Source: an uncultured Litorivicinus sp.
GTDB taxonomy: Bacteria > Pseudomonadota > Gammaproteobacteria > Pseudomonadales > Litorivicinaceae
NCBI GenBank assembly: GCA_902541775.1
Contig: CACBSE010000011.1
Location: forward strand, 1-36,080
Length of the DNA: 36,080 bases
Direction: 5' to 3'
Shown: piece by piece, positions 8,814 through 17,629 of the stretch
How positions within the stretch are numbered: the stretch's first letter is position 1
Layout: the number at the start of each line of letters is the position of its first letter
Program-made: the position numbers and the translations under genes
Notes under the pieces: model-generated
Database searches by the model: none
Told to the model about the DNA's origin: nothing
The model's input: the letters and a program-made list of their open reading frames with translations, nothing else

Positions 8814-9494
8814 TCAATTCGCTTTATCGAGAAGGCGAGGAAGGATCAACGCAAGCGCTTCACCGATGTGATCGAGGAAGAGCGTGTCTTGATTGGATTG
8901 GAAATGGGCAGGATCTGGATGGCCGAGCGCAAGTAAACCATAGGTGTGACCCCGGACCAGTGCAAGCGTCGCAGAACTTTCGATCGTGTCAGCATCTTTC
9001 CCAAACAATGCTGATCGACGCTCTCTTGTTAGGCGTCCGATCGAGGGTGCTTTATCAGACACGGTTTGTGCAAGTTTGCCTCCCTCTGTGAGTGATTCTG
9101 CTTTAACGGGTTGGATCAGAGACAGTCCGTCGACTATATTGAATTGATCAGATAACAAAAGTCGCACCACTGGGATGTCGAATCCGTTGACAAGCTTTTC
9201 ATCAAGCACGATTGCCAGATCAGCCAAATCTCGCGCGTCTAGCAGCGATAAAACAAGCGACCGAGTTTTTTCAAATAACACACTGTTAATTCGTGCAGTC
9301 TCGATCATATGATCATTTTCTTTTTCGAGCTGGCGGACATGATCGCGCAATCTCCGCAATTGAAATTCAACCAAAGAGATTGCATCGCCGGATTCTGAGG
9401 GGAGTTTGAGTTCTCTAACAAGCTCTGGGTGTTGTTCAAAGAAATCTAAATGATCCTGTAGATATTCTGCGATCTGATCAGCTGTGATTGTCAC
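8814..9494 (-). CDS. DUF484 family protein (YigA-like, GAF-like domain)
   Basis: This 226-residue protein belongs to DUF484, found between dapF and xerC in gammaproteobacteria (short remnant YigA in E. coli). The N-terminus (ITADQIAEYLQDHLDFFEQHPELVRELKLP) is the family's signature helical segment, followed by a coiled coil at about residues 45-75 (LRRLRDHVRQLEKENDHM). The C-terminal 130 residues form a GAF-like fold with no evident ligand residues. Function is unknown; the operon position suggests a link to cell envelope or chromosome segregation but proves nothing. It overlaps dapF by 4 nt. Confidence 0.9.
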   Translation of the reverse strand: MTITADQIAEYLQDHLDFFEQHPELVRELKLPSESGDAISLVEFQLRRLRDHVRQLEKENDHMIETARINSVLFEKTRSLVLSLLDARDLADLAIVLDEKLVNGFDIPVVRLLLSDQFNIVDGLSLIQPVKAESLTEGGKLAQTVSDKAPSIGRLTRERRSALFGKDADTIESSATLALVRGHTYGLLALGHPDPAHFQSNQDTLFLDHIGEALALILPRLLDKAN

Positions 9495-10330
9495 AGGCGA
9501 AACTCTCCTTCAAAAACAGATTCGGCAGGACCGGTCATCATCAAGTCATACCCCTCTCCTTGCCACTCAATCTGCAGGTTTCCGCCTCGAGTTGCAACAA
9601 CCACATCATGATCGAGTTGTCCAAGTAGTCGGCCATAGGTCATCGCAGCACAGGCACCCGTTCCACAGGCCAATGTCTCGCCGACGCCTCGCTCCAAAAC
9701 GCGCAGTCGGATTTCCTTGCGGGATATGATTTCCATAAATCCAACATTCACTGAATCTGGAAATTGCGGCAAGTTTTGAATTGCTTGACCAATATCAGCG
9801 ACAGCGGTCCCGTCGACAGAATCGACCACGGTCACAGCGTGAGGATTGCCCATACTAATCAGTCCAAAGGATCGAGATCCATCGGATGTCTCAAGCACAA
9901 CCGTGTGTATCTGATCGGGCTCTGGAGGCCCTTGGTATGGGAGTATTTTTGGATCGAGCACTGGTTGCCCCATGTTGACGCGGACAAGGCCCGTCTCTGT
10001 AAGTGCTAGCTCGATTAAGCCACGTGATGTATTCACGGTGATGGCAGGCTTGGTTGTCAATTCTCGATCAGTAACGAATTTAGCAAAACAGCGCGCACCA
10101 TTGCCACAATGCTCCACTTCGCCGCCATCTGAATTAAAGATGCGATAGTCAAAATCCGCGTCAGGCCTCGATGGTGGCTCGATTAATAACAGTTGATCAA
10201 AGCCGATGCCTGTATTGCGATCAGCTAACTTTTGGATCTGGCTCGATCGTAAGCTGACGTGCTGACTCACTGCATCAATGACGACGAAGTCATTACTCAG
10301 GCCATGCATTTTTGTGAAGTGAACGCGCAT
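9491..10330 (-). CDS. dapF: Diaminopimelate epimerase DapF
   Basis: This is a 279-residue pyridoxal-independent epimerase that converts LL- to meso-diaminopimelate for lysine and peptidoglycan synthesis. Both catalytic cysteines are present: Cys75 in EHCGNGARC and Cys222 in ACGTGACAAM. The start MRVHFTKMHGLSNDFVVID matches the family exactly. It directly follows lysA (1-nt overlap), the enzyme that uses its product, so the last two steps of lysine synthesis are coupled in one transcript. Confidence 0.97.
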   Translation of the reverse strand: MRVHFTKMHGLSNDFVVIDAVSQHVSLRSSQIQKLADRNTGIGFDQLLLIEPPSRPDADFDYRIFNSDGGEVEHCGNGARCFAKFVTDRELTTKPAITVNTSRGLIELALTETGLVRVNMGQPVLDPKILPYQGPPEPDQIHTVVLETSDGSRSFGLISMGNPHAVTVVDSVDGTAVADIGQAIQNLPQFPDSVNVGFMEIISRKEIRLRVLERGVGETLACGTGACAAMTYGRLLGQLDHDVVVATRGGNLQIEWQGEGYDLMMTGPAESVFEGEFRL

Positions 10331-11586
10331 TAGTCATCCACCGTGTGTTCAAGCGCCCAGAGACTATCAATCGTCTCTCGCTCACGAATGAGATGAACTT
10401 GGTTTTTATCGACCAAGATCTCCGGTGCCCTCCCACGAGTGTTGTAATTAGATCCCATGACAAAGCCATATGCACCAGCGGACCTAACTGCGAGTAGATC
10501 ACCCTCTTGTATTCTTAATCGTCGCGCTTTACCCAAAAAATCCCCGGATTCACATACTGGCCCAACGATGTCAAAACTGGCCTCGATTTGATGAGGTTTT
10601 TCAGTGGTATCAACGGGAACGATGTTCTGCCAAGCACCGTAGAGGCTTGGTCTGATGAGGTCGTTCATCGCGCCATCGACGATCGCAAAATGCTGGTCTT
10701 GATTCGTTTTTGTCAAAATCGTTTTGGTGACGAAAATTCCTGCATTGGCTGCAATCGAACGTCCAGGCTCAAGGACCAAGGTGAGATCACGCCCAGCCAA
10801 CCGCGCTTTGACTAACGCCAGATATTCTGACGGGTGCGGTGGTGTTTCTTGATCGTAAGTTACGCCCAGCCCGCCGCCGAGATCGATATGTTTTAACTGA
10901 ATTCCAATATCGGCGAGTTGGTCAATGAGAGCCAACAATTTATCCAATGACTCAATTAGCGGTGACACGTCGGTGAGCTGGCTACCGATGTGACAATCGA
11001 TCCCAACAGGACTCAATCCAGGTAATTCACTAGAGAGACGATACGCTGCGATCGCATCCTCGTGTGCGATACCGAATTTATTGGCCTTCAATCCTGTTGA
11101 AATATAGGGGTGGGTCTTCGGGTCGACATCAGGATTGATACGTAGTGACACGGGTGCAATTTTGCCCATCTTCGTTGCGATCGCATTCAGATGTTCCAGC
11201 TCCGCAAGTGACTCGACGTTAAAGCAGTGAATTCCAACTTCAAGGGCGCGTCGCAGTTCGAAGTCTTGCTTTCCAACACCGGAGAACACAACTTTGGCAG
11301 GATCGCCGCCAGCTTTGATAACACGTTCGAGTTCACCGATGGAGACGATATCAAAACCTGCGCCTTCTTTTGCTAATATTTGCAGGACCGCAAGGTTGGA
11401 ATTCGCTTTCATGCCATAACAAATTAAGTGAGAGATATCAGACAATGAACCTGCATAGGCATGGAGGTGTTTGATCAGGCTTGCTTTGGAATAAATGAAA
11501 CACGGCGTTCCAAATTGAGAGGCAATGTTGGAAACAGAGACATCTTCGGCAAATAAAGCGCCGTCACGGTACTGAAAATGGTCCAT
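10330..11586 (-). CDS. lysA: Diaminopimelate decarboxylase LysA
   Basis: This is a 418-residue fold-III PLP enzyme that decarboxylates meso-diaminopimelate to L-lysine. PLP Schiff-base Lys60 lies in CYGMKANSN. His199 is in DCHIGSQ, the phosphate-binding GGG is at 237-239, EPGRS is near residue 273, and catalytic Cys345 is in GPVCESGDF. It starts two bases after the lptM stop codon and overlaps dapF by 1 nt. The lptM-lysA-dapF order is the Pseudomonas-type arrangement; E. coli has lptM next to dapF with lysA elsewhere. Confidence 0.97.
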   Translation of the reverse strand: MDHFQYRDGALFAEDVSVSNIASQFGTPCFIYSKASLIKHLHAYAGSLSDISHLICYGMKANSNLAVLQILAKEGAGFDIVSIGELERVIKAGGDPAKVVFSGVGKQDFELRRALEVGIHCFNVESLAELEHLNAIATKMGKIAPVSLRINPDVDPKTHPYISTGLKANKFGIAHEDAIAAYRLSSELPGLSPVGIDCHIGSQLTDVSPLIESLDKLLALIDQLADIGIQLKHIDLGGGLGVTYDQETPPHPSEYLALVKARLAGRDLTLVLEPGRSIAANAGIFVTKTILTKTNQDQHFAIVDGAMNDLIRPSLYGAWQNIVPVDTTEKPHQIEASFDIVGPVCESGDFLGKARRLRIQEGDLLAVRSAGAYGFVMGSNYNTRGRAPEILVDKNQVHLIRERETIDSLWALEHTVDD

Positions 11587-11588
11587 GA

Positions 11589-11705
11589 CTAGCGGCCGTC
11601 GACTGTTTTATCGGGTTGATCAGGCAGAAACAGCGGCCCAGTTTGCCCGCAGGCTCCAAGGAACAAGTTTGCACTAATAATAAGAGTGATCAGAAATTTT
11701 TTCAT
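11589..11705 (-). CDS. lptM: LPS translocon maturation chaperone LptM (YifL/LppL small lipoprotein)
   Basis: This 38-codon gene is short but convincing. It encodes MKKF followed by a hydrophobic stretch, the lipobox LGAC, and directly after the lipidated Cys19 the LptM signature CGQTGPLFLP. A short polar tail ends in TVDGR. LptM is an outer-membrane lipoprotein that helps oxidative maturation of the LptD/E lipopolysaccharide translocon. Position confirms it: the stop codon is two bases before the lysA ATG, as lppL precedes lysA in Pseudomonas. There is no clear Shine-Dalgarno; instead a TATACT hexamer ends six bases before the ATG, so the message may be leaderless. Confidence 0.93.
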   Translation of the reverse strand: MKKFLITLIISANLFLGACGQTGPLFLPDQPDKTVDGR

Positions 11706-11711
11706 GGGCGT

Positions 11712-11717
11712 AGTATA
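11712..11717 (-). promoter_or_regulatory. Candidate -10 element for the lptM-lysA-dapF-DUF484-xerC-yigB operon
   Basis: On the minus strand TATACT is followed by ACGCCC and then the lptM ATG. Normal -10 to start spacing places transcription initiation at or within a base or two of the A of the start codon. No good -35 hexamer is visible 16-18 bases upstream, so support is moderate. Confidence 0.5.
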
Positions 11718-11768
11718 CCCGGATTTGGCCCGAAACCGGCTACACTGTTTTGAAACTTAGGATGGAAA

Positions 11769-12575
11769 ATGTACGCAAATATCTTAACCATTGCTGGCTC
11801 AGACTCAGGGGGCGGAGCTGGGATTCAGGCAGACCTGAAAGCAATTTCAGCCACAGGTGCATACGGTCTTAGCGTAATTACAGCACTCACAGCTCAGAAT
11901 ACTGTCGGTGTTGACGAGATTTACCCAGTTGCCATCGATTTTTTGAAGCAGCAAATGCGAACGGTTGCGCGTGATATTCGGTTTGATGCAGTGAAAGTAG
12001 GCATGCTTGGAACTCCCGAGGTGACAGAGGCGGTTGCTGAATTTCTAGAAACTCTGTCATGCCCTGTGGTTGTCGATCCGGTGATGGTCGCAAAGAGTGG
12101 CGATCGTTTATTGCAAGCGGATGCGATTTTGGCCTTGCGTGATGTTCTGATTCCTCAGGCGACTGTGATTACACCGAATCTACCTGAGGCCGCCGATCTG
12201 CTCGACGTCACGGAAGCATCTGATCGCAATATCATGCTGTCCCAAGCGCGAGCTCTTCTTGCGCTTGGCCCACAAGCGGTGTTGCTGAAAGGTGGCCATC
12301 TTTCAACTGAAGAATCTCCAGATCTGCTGATGTCTGAGAGCCAAGGCCAGTGGTTTGATACTGCGAGGGTTGCAACCACAAACACTCATGGAACTGGTTG
12401 TACCCTTTCGAGCGCTTTGGCTTCGTATTTGGGGCAGGGGCATCCGGTTGATGTTGCCGTCGCGAAAGCGAAGGACTACATCAGCGGCGCGATCGCCGCT
12501 GCTGATCAATTAAATGTTGGTGAAGGACATGGACCTGTGAACCATTTTTGGGCACTCTGGGGGAGCAATGTCTGA
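11769..12575 (+). CDS. thiD: Hydroxymethylpyrimidine/phosphomethylpyrimidine kinase ThiD
   Basis: This is a 268-residue ribokinase-fold kinase that phosphorylates HMP and HMP-phosphate in thiamine synthesis. The N-terminal motif ILTIAGSDSGGGAGIQADLK and the substrate loop GAYGLSVITALTAQNT are diagnostic. The anion-hole motif THGTGCTLSSALA lies near residues 206-217. The start ATG at 11769 has AGGATGG upstream, and a TACACT at about 11740 could be its -10 element. No TPP riboswitch fits in the 63-bp gap to the divergent lptM. It overlaps nudF by 8 nt and heads the thiD-nudF-yqiB-parE run. Confidence 0.95.
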   Translation: MYANILTIAGSDSGGGAGIQADLKAISATGAYGLSVITALTAQNTVGVDEIYPVAIDFLKQQMRTVARDIRFDAVKVGMLGTPEVTEAVAEFLETLSCPVVVDPVMVAKSGDRLLQADAILALRDVLIPQATVITPNLPEAADLLDVTEASDRNIMLSQARALLALGPQAVLLKGGHLSTEESPDLLMSESQGQWFDTARVATTNTHGTGCTLSSALASYLGQGHPVDVAVAKAKDYISGAIAAADQLNVGEGHGPVNHFWALWGSNV

Positions 12576-13197
12576 ATGGCCAGAGCCGCAATTCGGAGCG
12601 AATGATTGGTACCTCCAAGGGACCACTCGTTTAGCTGATGGCTTTTTTCAACTAGACCAACTGACGCTGACGCATCGCGGATACCAATCTGAATCAGTGG
12701 GGCCGATGCATCGAGAGCTGTTCATTCGAACACCTGCAGTTGTTGTGATTTTGTGTGATTTAGCACGCAGAGAGCTCGTGATGGTGGAGCAGTTTCGGAT
12801 TGGCGCTGCCATGTCAGACTTGGAGGACAGTCCTTGGATGCTTGAATGGGTGGCGGGAATTTGTGATGACAATGAATCTCCACTACAAACTTGCCATCGG
12901 GAAGTGCTCGAAGAGACTGGACTCACGCTTCTCAACGATCCTGAACCTTTGTTCACCTATTATCCCAGTCCTGGTGGCTCCAATGAGTTGATTTATTTAT
13001 TTTTTGCGTCCTGCGATGCCTCGGAAATCTGTCGTTATCGAGGTCAAGCTGGAGAGAACGAAGATCTCAAAGTCCATGTGATTTCCATTGCGTCAGCCTT
13101 AGAAGCATTGCAGACTGGGAAGATAAATAACGGAGCCGCAATCATCGGATTACAGTGGCTTGAAATGAACTATTCGCATTTACTGGAAGGAGAGTGA
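12568..13197 (+). CDS. nudF: ADP-ribose pyrophosphatase NudF (Nudix hydrolase)
   Basis: This is a 209-residue Nudix enzyme. The Nudix box is perfect at residues 97-119: G-x5-E-x7-REVLEETGL. It is followed by a YYPSPGGSNE loop typical of ADP-ribose pyrophosphatases, which split ADP-ribose to AMP and ribose 5-phosphate. The neighbouring yqiB and parE reproduce the gammaproteobacterial nudF-yqiB-(cpdA-yqiA)-parE cluster and support the NudF name. GGGGGAG lies just before the ATG, which is inside the end of thiD. Confidence 0.93.
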   Translation: MSEWPEPQFGANDWYLQGTTRLADGFFQLDQLTLTHRGYQSESVGPMHRELFIRTPAVVVILCDLARRELVMVEQFRIGAAMSDLEDSPWMLEWVAGICDDNESPLQTCHREVLEETGLTLLNDPEPLFTYYPSPGGSNELIYLFFASCDASEICRYRGQAGENEDLKVHVISIASALEALQTGKINNGAAIIGLQWLEMNYSHLLEGE

Positions 13198-13198
13198 C

Positions 13199-13681
13199 TT
13201 GCCTCAGAAGGCTCGCCACGTACCGAATTTAAGGAAGCATCATGCAAGCTGTGGATTGAACTACAGTTTGCTGTTGCGCCTTGCGCGTCGCTTTGGTCCC
13301 GACGACAATCTCCAGTTCGTATTACCTTTTGGCGGCCAAGACTGTCTTGTGAGGATGCGTTTTACCGATCTTGGGCCTTATACGGGATTGTGTGAAAGTC
13401 AGTGCAGTTTGTTGCGCGGAGGATGTACCTGGGTTCCTATGCCCGCATTTACAGTTCGGCTTTATCACGATATTCAGTTGGCTGAAGTGACAGACGAGAG
13501 CTCGTCGGACTTCATTCAAGGTGCATACCCCTATCCAAATCCTTCCATGGTCCAGCCGAATGAGCGAGAGCAATTGGATCAGTTTTTAAGCGAATGGCTC
13601 TCGTATTGCTTACATCACGGCCTCGCCGATCTATCAGCATACGGAATCAACACGAATGAGCTATCAGGCACAGGATATTGA
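13199..13681 (+). CDS. yqiB: DUF1249 family protein YqiB
   Basis: This is a 160-residue cytosolic protein of DUF1249, conserved next to nudF but of unknown function. Matching features are the N-terminal segment NYSLLLRLARRFGPDD, the central aromatic/basic strands (VRLYHDIQLAEV) and the C-terminal YPYPNPSMVQPNEREQLDQFLSEWLSYCLHHG. The start is TTG at 13199, one base after the nudF stop, with GGAGAG upstream; no in-frame ATG gives a family-like N-terminus. Its last 26 nt overlap the start of parE, so translation of the two is probably coupled. Confidence 0.88.
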   Translation: MPQKARHVPNLRKHHASCGLNYSLLLRLARRFGPDDNLQFVLPFGGQDCLVRMRFTDLGPYTGLCESQCSLLRGGCTWVPMPAFTVRLYHDIQLAEVTDESSSDFIQGAYPYPNPSMVQPNEREQLDQFLSEWLSYCLHHGLADLSAYGINTNELSGTGY

Positions 13682-15548
13682 AGTCCTTTCAGGACTAGAT
13701 CCCGTCAAACGCCGCCCAGGCATGTACACAGACACAACCCGTCCAAATCATTTGGCACAAGAGGTAATCGATAACTCAATCGATGAGGCGCTTGCTGGCC
13801 ATGCAAATCGCATCGATGTTGTGCTCTTTTCCGATGGGTCTGTATCTGTCAGCGATAACGGGCGAGGCATGCCTGTTGACCTACACCCTGACGAAGGCAT
13901 TCCCGGTGTTGAGCTGATTCTCACAAAGCTTCATGCAGGAGGTAAGTTCTCTAACAAGACTTACCAAATCTCTGGTGGTTTGCATGGTGTAGGTGTGAGC
14001 GTAGTGAATGCGCTGTCGACAGCAGTTGATGTTGAAGTTCGGCGCGATGGGAAGCGATATGACATCGGATTTGCGAACGGTGACAAAGTTCGTGACTTGA
14101 GTGAAGTAGGTTTATGTTTGAAGAAAGACGTGGGTACGACTGTGCGTTTCAAACCGGATCCACAATATTTTGATTCGGCGAATATTTCTGTGGTGCGTTT
14201 GCGCCATTTGTTACGAGCAAAAGCCGTTTTGTGTTCAGGCCTTACAATTTGTTTGCAAGAGGAAAAAACTGGTGAGTCGGAAAGTTGGTGCTTTGAGAAT
14301 GGCCTGACTGATTATCTGCAGTCGGAGATCAGCAAATCTTTGGCGGTGCCAGAGACTCCGTACATAGGTGTATTTTCTGCAGAGCATGAAGCGGTGGAAT
14401 GGGCATTGACTTGGTTGCCAGAGGGTGGTGACTTAGTCACAGAGTCATACGTCAATCTAATTCCGACCGCTCAAGGTGGCACGCACGTGAACGGCTTGAG
14501 GACAGGCTTGATGGACGCGTTACGCGAATTCTGTGAGTTTCGAAATCTGATTCCACGGGGGCTGAAACTGTCCCCTGATGATTTATGGGAACGATGTGCT
14601 TATGTGTTGAGTGTCAAACTTGAGGATCCGCAATTTTCTGGGCAGACCAAAGAGCGATTGAGTTCGCGCGAATGTGCGGTATTTGTCAGTGGTGTGGTCC
14701 GCGATGCCTTCAGCTTGTATCTGAATTCCAATACCGCGATTGGCGATCAATTGGCAGAAATCGCCATTACAGCAGCACAGCGTCGCCTGAAATCAAGGAA
14801 GCAGGTCGCGCGCAAGAAAGTTACACAAGGACCCGCGCTACCAGGCAAGCTCGCAGACTGTGCCGGTGGTGATGCGCTTGCCGGAGAACTGTTCCTGGTG
14901 GAGGGTGATTCTGCTGGTGGTTCGGCGAAGCAAGCACGTGATCGTGAATTCCAAGCAGTGATGCCGCTTCGTGGCAAAATCTTAAATACCTGGGAAGTCG
15001 AGTCAGATGAGATCTTGGCTTCGCAGGAAGTCCATGACATCGCGGTCGCGCTTGGTGTCGACCCGAGCTCTACAGATCTCACTGGTCTTCGGTACGGTAA
15101 AGTGTGCATTTTGGCTGATGCTGATAGTGATGGACTTCATATTGCGACGCTTCTGTGTGCGTTATTCGTGAAGCACTTCAGGCCGCTTGTTGAGCAGGGC
15201 CATGTCTTCGTTGCGATGCCTCCGCTATACCGGATCGATGTGGGTAAAGAGGTATTTTACGCGCTCGACGATGCTGAGAGGCAAGGTGTTTTGGATCGCT
15301 TGAGTGCAGAAAAACGAAATGGAAAAATTAGTGTGACTCGTTTCAAGGGACTGGGTGAGATGAACCCAGGCCAGTTACGCGTGACAACTATGGATCCTGA
15401 TACAAGGCGACTGGTGCAGTTGGTCCTTGACGACTCGGATGCATCAGCCGGGACGGATGAAGTGATGGATAGGTTACTGGGTAAGAAGCGAGCATCAGAT
15501 CGGAAGCAATGGCTTGAAGCGAGCGGTCATATGGCGGATATTGCTTAA
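13656..15548 (+). CDS. parE: DNA topoisomerase IV subunit B ParE
   Basis: This is a 630-residue type IIA topoisomerase ATPase subunit. The GHKL motifs are present: EVIDNSIDEA with catalytic Glu36 and Asn40, DNGRGMPVD at 67-75, and GGLHGVGVSVVNALS. The transducer QTK loop is GQTKERLSS. The TOPRIM domain has EGDSAGGSAKQARDR near residue 416 and DADSDGLHI. At about 630 residues without the GyrB-specific insertion, and with PLRGKILN, it is ParE rather than GyrB. ParE works with ParC to decatenate daughter chromosomes; parC is not in this window. The start lies within yqiB. Confidence 0.96.
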   Translation: MSYQAQDIEVLSGLDPVKRRPGMYTDTTRPNHLAQEVIDNSIDEALAGHANRIDVVLFSDGSVSVSDNGRGMPVDLHPDEGIPGVELILTKLHAGGKFSNKTYQISGGLHGVGVSVVNALSTAVDVEVRRDGKRYDIGFANGDKVRDLSEVGLCLKKDVGTTVRFKPDPQYFDSANISVVRLRHLLRAKAVLCSGLTICLQEEKTGESESWCFENGLTDYLQSEISKSLAVPETPYIGVFSAEHEAVEWALTWLPEGGDLVTESYVNLIPTAQGGTHVNGLRTGLMDALREFCEFRNLIPRGLKLSPDDLWERCAYVLSVKLEDPQFSGQTKERLSSRECAVFVSGVVRDAFSLYLNSNTAIGDQLAEIAITAAQRRLKSRKQVARKKVTQGPALPGKLADCAGGDALAGELFLVEGDSAGGSAKQARDREFQAVMPLRGKILNTWEVESDEILASQEVHDIAVALGVDPSSTDLTGLRYGKVCILADADSDGLHIATLLCALFVKHFRPLVEQGHVFVAMPPLYRIDVGKEVFYALDDAERQGVLDRLSAEKRNGKISVTRFKGLGEMNPGQLRVTTMDPDTRRLVQLVLDDSDASAGTDEVMDRLLGKKRASDRKQWLEASGHMADIA

Positions 15549-15553
15549 TCTCC

Positions 15554-15581
15554 TTGAAATTTCAGTCAATTTCTCTATGAT
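15554..15581 (+). promoter_or_regulatory. Sigma-70 promoter upstream of the decarboxylase-kinase-nagA unit
   Basis: TTGAAA (15554-15559), a 16-bp spacer and TATGAT (15576-15581) form a good sigma-70 promoter just after the parE stop codon. The predicted start near 15588 gives a leader of about 27 nt containing GAGG before the TTG start at 15615. Confidence 0.65.
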
Positions 15582-15614
15582 GCCGCATCCGTAAACCGAT
15601 TTGAGGATTCGGTA

Positions 15615-16772
15615 TTGATCAACGTCTTTCCGCGGGAATCTGCATCAACTTGGCTCGGTTTGATTGAGACAACACCCTCGTTGGTATTTGACCCGGAAAT
15701 ATGTCGTCGGCAATGGAATGAATTGTCGAGCGCACTCCCGGGAGTCACTTTATATTATGCAGTGAAATCGAATCCTTATCCGGTTTTGTTACAAACCGTG
15801 GCCAATGAGGGCGGGTGTTTCGACGTAGCTAGTGCAGCTGAGATCAAGATCCTCGAGCACGAGGGGATCCATGCATCACGGACGATTCATACCCATCCGA
15901 TCAAAACAGAGACCGAGATCGAAAAGGCGGTTGCCGCCGGCGTCACCAGCTTTGTTGTGGATAATGTGGATGAGTTATGGAAATTGATTCCATATCGGCA
16001 CTCGATTCGAGTGATGTTGCGATTATCTTTTATTGCCCCAGATGCTCCGATCGATTTGAGTCGCAAGTTTGGAGCACCGCAACAGGATGCGTTGAGTATT
16101 TTAGATGTGGCCAATGATTCTGGGATTCGGGTTGATGGCCTTTGTTTTCATGTGGGTTCGCAGGCCGCGACTGCGAATACGCACGCAGACGCCCTTGGTG
16201 TTTGTTTGGATTTGTGTGAGCAAATCAAAAATGTGGGCCTGCCCGAAATTATTCGAATTGATATTGGCGGTGGTTTCCCAGCGCATTACATTGGTGAGTC
16301 AGTCAATCTCGATGCATTTTGTCATCCGATTCGTGAGGTCCTCAAGCGAGTCCCTGAGCATCTTGAAATCCTGGCGGAGCCTGGTCGTGTAATCTCCGCG
16401 CCATCGATGGCTTTAGTCTGCAAAGTCGTAGGCCGTGCGAAACGTCGTGATGGTTGGTGGTTCTACCTCGATGACGGTGTCTATGGAGCACAGTCCGGTC
16501 GGTTGTTCGACGGAATGCAGTATCGAATGTCGGTCTTTACTTCAAGTGATGAGTCATCGCCTTGCGTATTTGCAGGACCGACCTGTGATTCGATTGACGA
16601 GCTCGGCCGCTACCCTGAATTTCCGATACTGAATATGAACGATGTGATTGTCTTCCATGAGATGGGAGCATATACCTTGGCGAGTGCAACGCAGTTTAAT
16701 GGATTTGCGCCGCCTGCGGTGGTGACACGAGCGCTTCCAGAATTACGGCAAGGATACGGACACTTGGTATGA
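15615..16772 (+). CDS. Ornithine/lysine decarboxylase, fold-III PLP enzyme (ODC family)
   Basis: This 385-residue alanine-racemase-fold decarboxylase resembles eukaryotic-type ornithine decarboxylase. PLP Lys51 is in YYAVKSNPYPVLL, and FDVASAAEI and FHVGSQ follow. The phosphate loop is IGGGFPAHY, EPGRVI is near residue 255, and catalytic Cys324 is in GPTCDSIDE. The GPTCDS sequence, rather than the CESGD of LysA, places it with ornithine or lysine/ornithine decarboxylases that make putrescine or cadaverine. Which amino acid is preferred cannot be told from sequence. The start is TTG at 15615 with GAGG eight bases upstream. It overlaps the following kinase by 4 nt. Confidence 0.88.
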   Translation: MINVFPRESASTWLGLIETTPSLVFDPEICRRQWNELSSALPGVTLYYAVKSNPYPVLLQTVANEGGCFDVASAAEIKILEHEGIHASRTIHTHPIKTETEIEKAVAAGVTSFVVDNVDELWKLIPYRHSIRVMLRLSFIAPDAPIDLSRKFGAPQQDALSILDVANDSGIRVDGLCFHVGSQAATANTHADALGVCLDLCEQIKNVGLPEIIRIDIGGGFPAHYIGESVNLDAFCHPIREVLKRVPEHLEILAEPGRVISAPSMALVCKVVGRAKRRDGWWFYLDDGVYGAQSGRLFDGMQYRMSVFTSSDESSPCVFAGPTCDSIDELGRYPEFPILNMNDVIVFHEMGAYTLASATQFNGFAPPAVVTRALPELRQGYGHLV

Positions 16773-17629
16773 AGCTGATCGCATTAATTGATGGAGGCGG
16801 CACCAAGACTCGGGTTCGGTTTCTCAATCAAGCAGATCAGACAGTCGTATCAGAGGTAGTGACTGGCCCTTCAAATCTGGGTCTCGGGGCTGAGGTTTGC
16901 TGGCAACAGATCATGCAGGCAATCACTCTGGCTAGCGTGCCGGTGCCTGTGAAATGCCTTGCTGGTTTAGCGGGATCGGAGTATGCCAAACAGCGATCAG
17001 CTTTTTTGTTCAATCCTCCCTGTGAGACGTTATTAGTTTCAGACCGTGACTCTGGGTTGTTTGGTGCGCATTGTGGGATGCCTGGCGGCTGTCTGACTGT
17101 CGGGACGGGTGTTGCCTTTTCATGGTTGGACGAATCTCGGCACCTTTTAAGACGGGGCGGTTATGGTTTTACACTGGCCGACCAGGGTGGTGGTGCTTGG
17201 ATTGGGTTGCGCTTTATGCAGGAGCTGGTTCGCCTTGTTGATCGAGGTCTGATTGATAAATCACATCAGAGTTTGATTGATCGACTGGCTATTGGCCAAT
17301 CTGTGACTCAATGGATGGAATTTGCGAATGCCGCTCAGCCTCAACAATTTGCCTCATTGGCCAAAACGATTGTGGAAGCCGAGAGTCAAGTCTCTTTGAG
17401 CGCCGATATCGTTTCAGAGGGGCTGATGGCGTTGATTGACTTGATCCAAGATTTTCCAAAACATCTTCCCATTGCCCTCGTTGGCGGTCTATCTGCTGTT
17501 TATTCGCCCCGAATCCAATCGTTGGGTTATCGTGTAGTCGAGCCCCAGGGCGACGCACTTGATGGTCTTGCCTATATCGATCAACATCGACAGCAATTAA
17601 CGATTGACTATTGGGAGTCATATGCCTGA
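16769..17629 (+). CDS. BadF/BadG/BcrA/BcrD-type ATPase, probable N-acetylglucosamine kinase
   Basis: This 286-residue protein of the ASKHA (actin/hexokinase) fold starts MKLIALIDGGGTKTRVRF; the phosphate-1 loop is at residues 8-15. Further motifs are SDRDSGLFGAH (catalytic Asp region), LTVGTGVAFSW and GYGFTLADQGGGAWIG, all typical of N-acetylglucosamine kinases of the BadF family. It would phosphorylate GlcNAc, or a related amino sugar released from peptidoglycan or chitin, to GlcNAc-6-P. The deacetylase nagA comes immediately next, overlapping by a few bases, which supports this. Activity on a different N-acetyl sugar cannot be excluded. Confidence 0.82.
   Translation: MKLIALIDGGGTKTRVRFLNQADQTVVSEVVTGPSNLGLGAEVCWQQIMQAITLASVPVPVKCLAGLAGSEYAKQRSAFLFNPPCETLLVSDRDSGLFGAHCGMPGGCLTVGTGVAFSWLDESRHLLRRGGYGFTLADQGGGAWIGLRFMQELVRLVDRGLIDKSHQSLIDRLAIGQSVTQWMEFANAAQPQQFASLAKTIVEAESQVSLSADIVSEGLMALIDLIQDFPKHLPIALVGGLSAVYSPRIQSLGYRVVEPQGDALDGLAYIDQHRQQLTIDYWESYA

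Noticed and set aside
11706..11768. Possible TPP riboswitch in front of thiD
   Set aside because: The gap is only 63 bp and holds the divergent lptM promoter; no THI-box sequence is visible.
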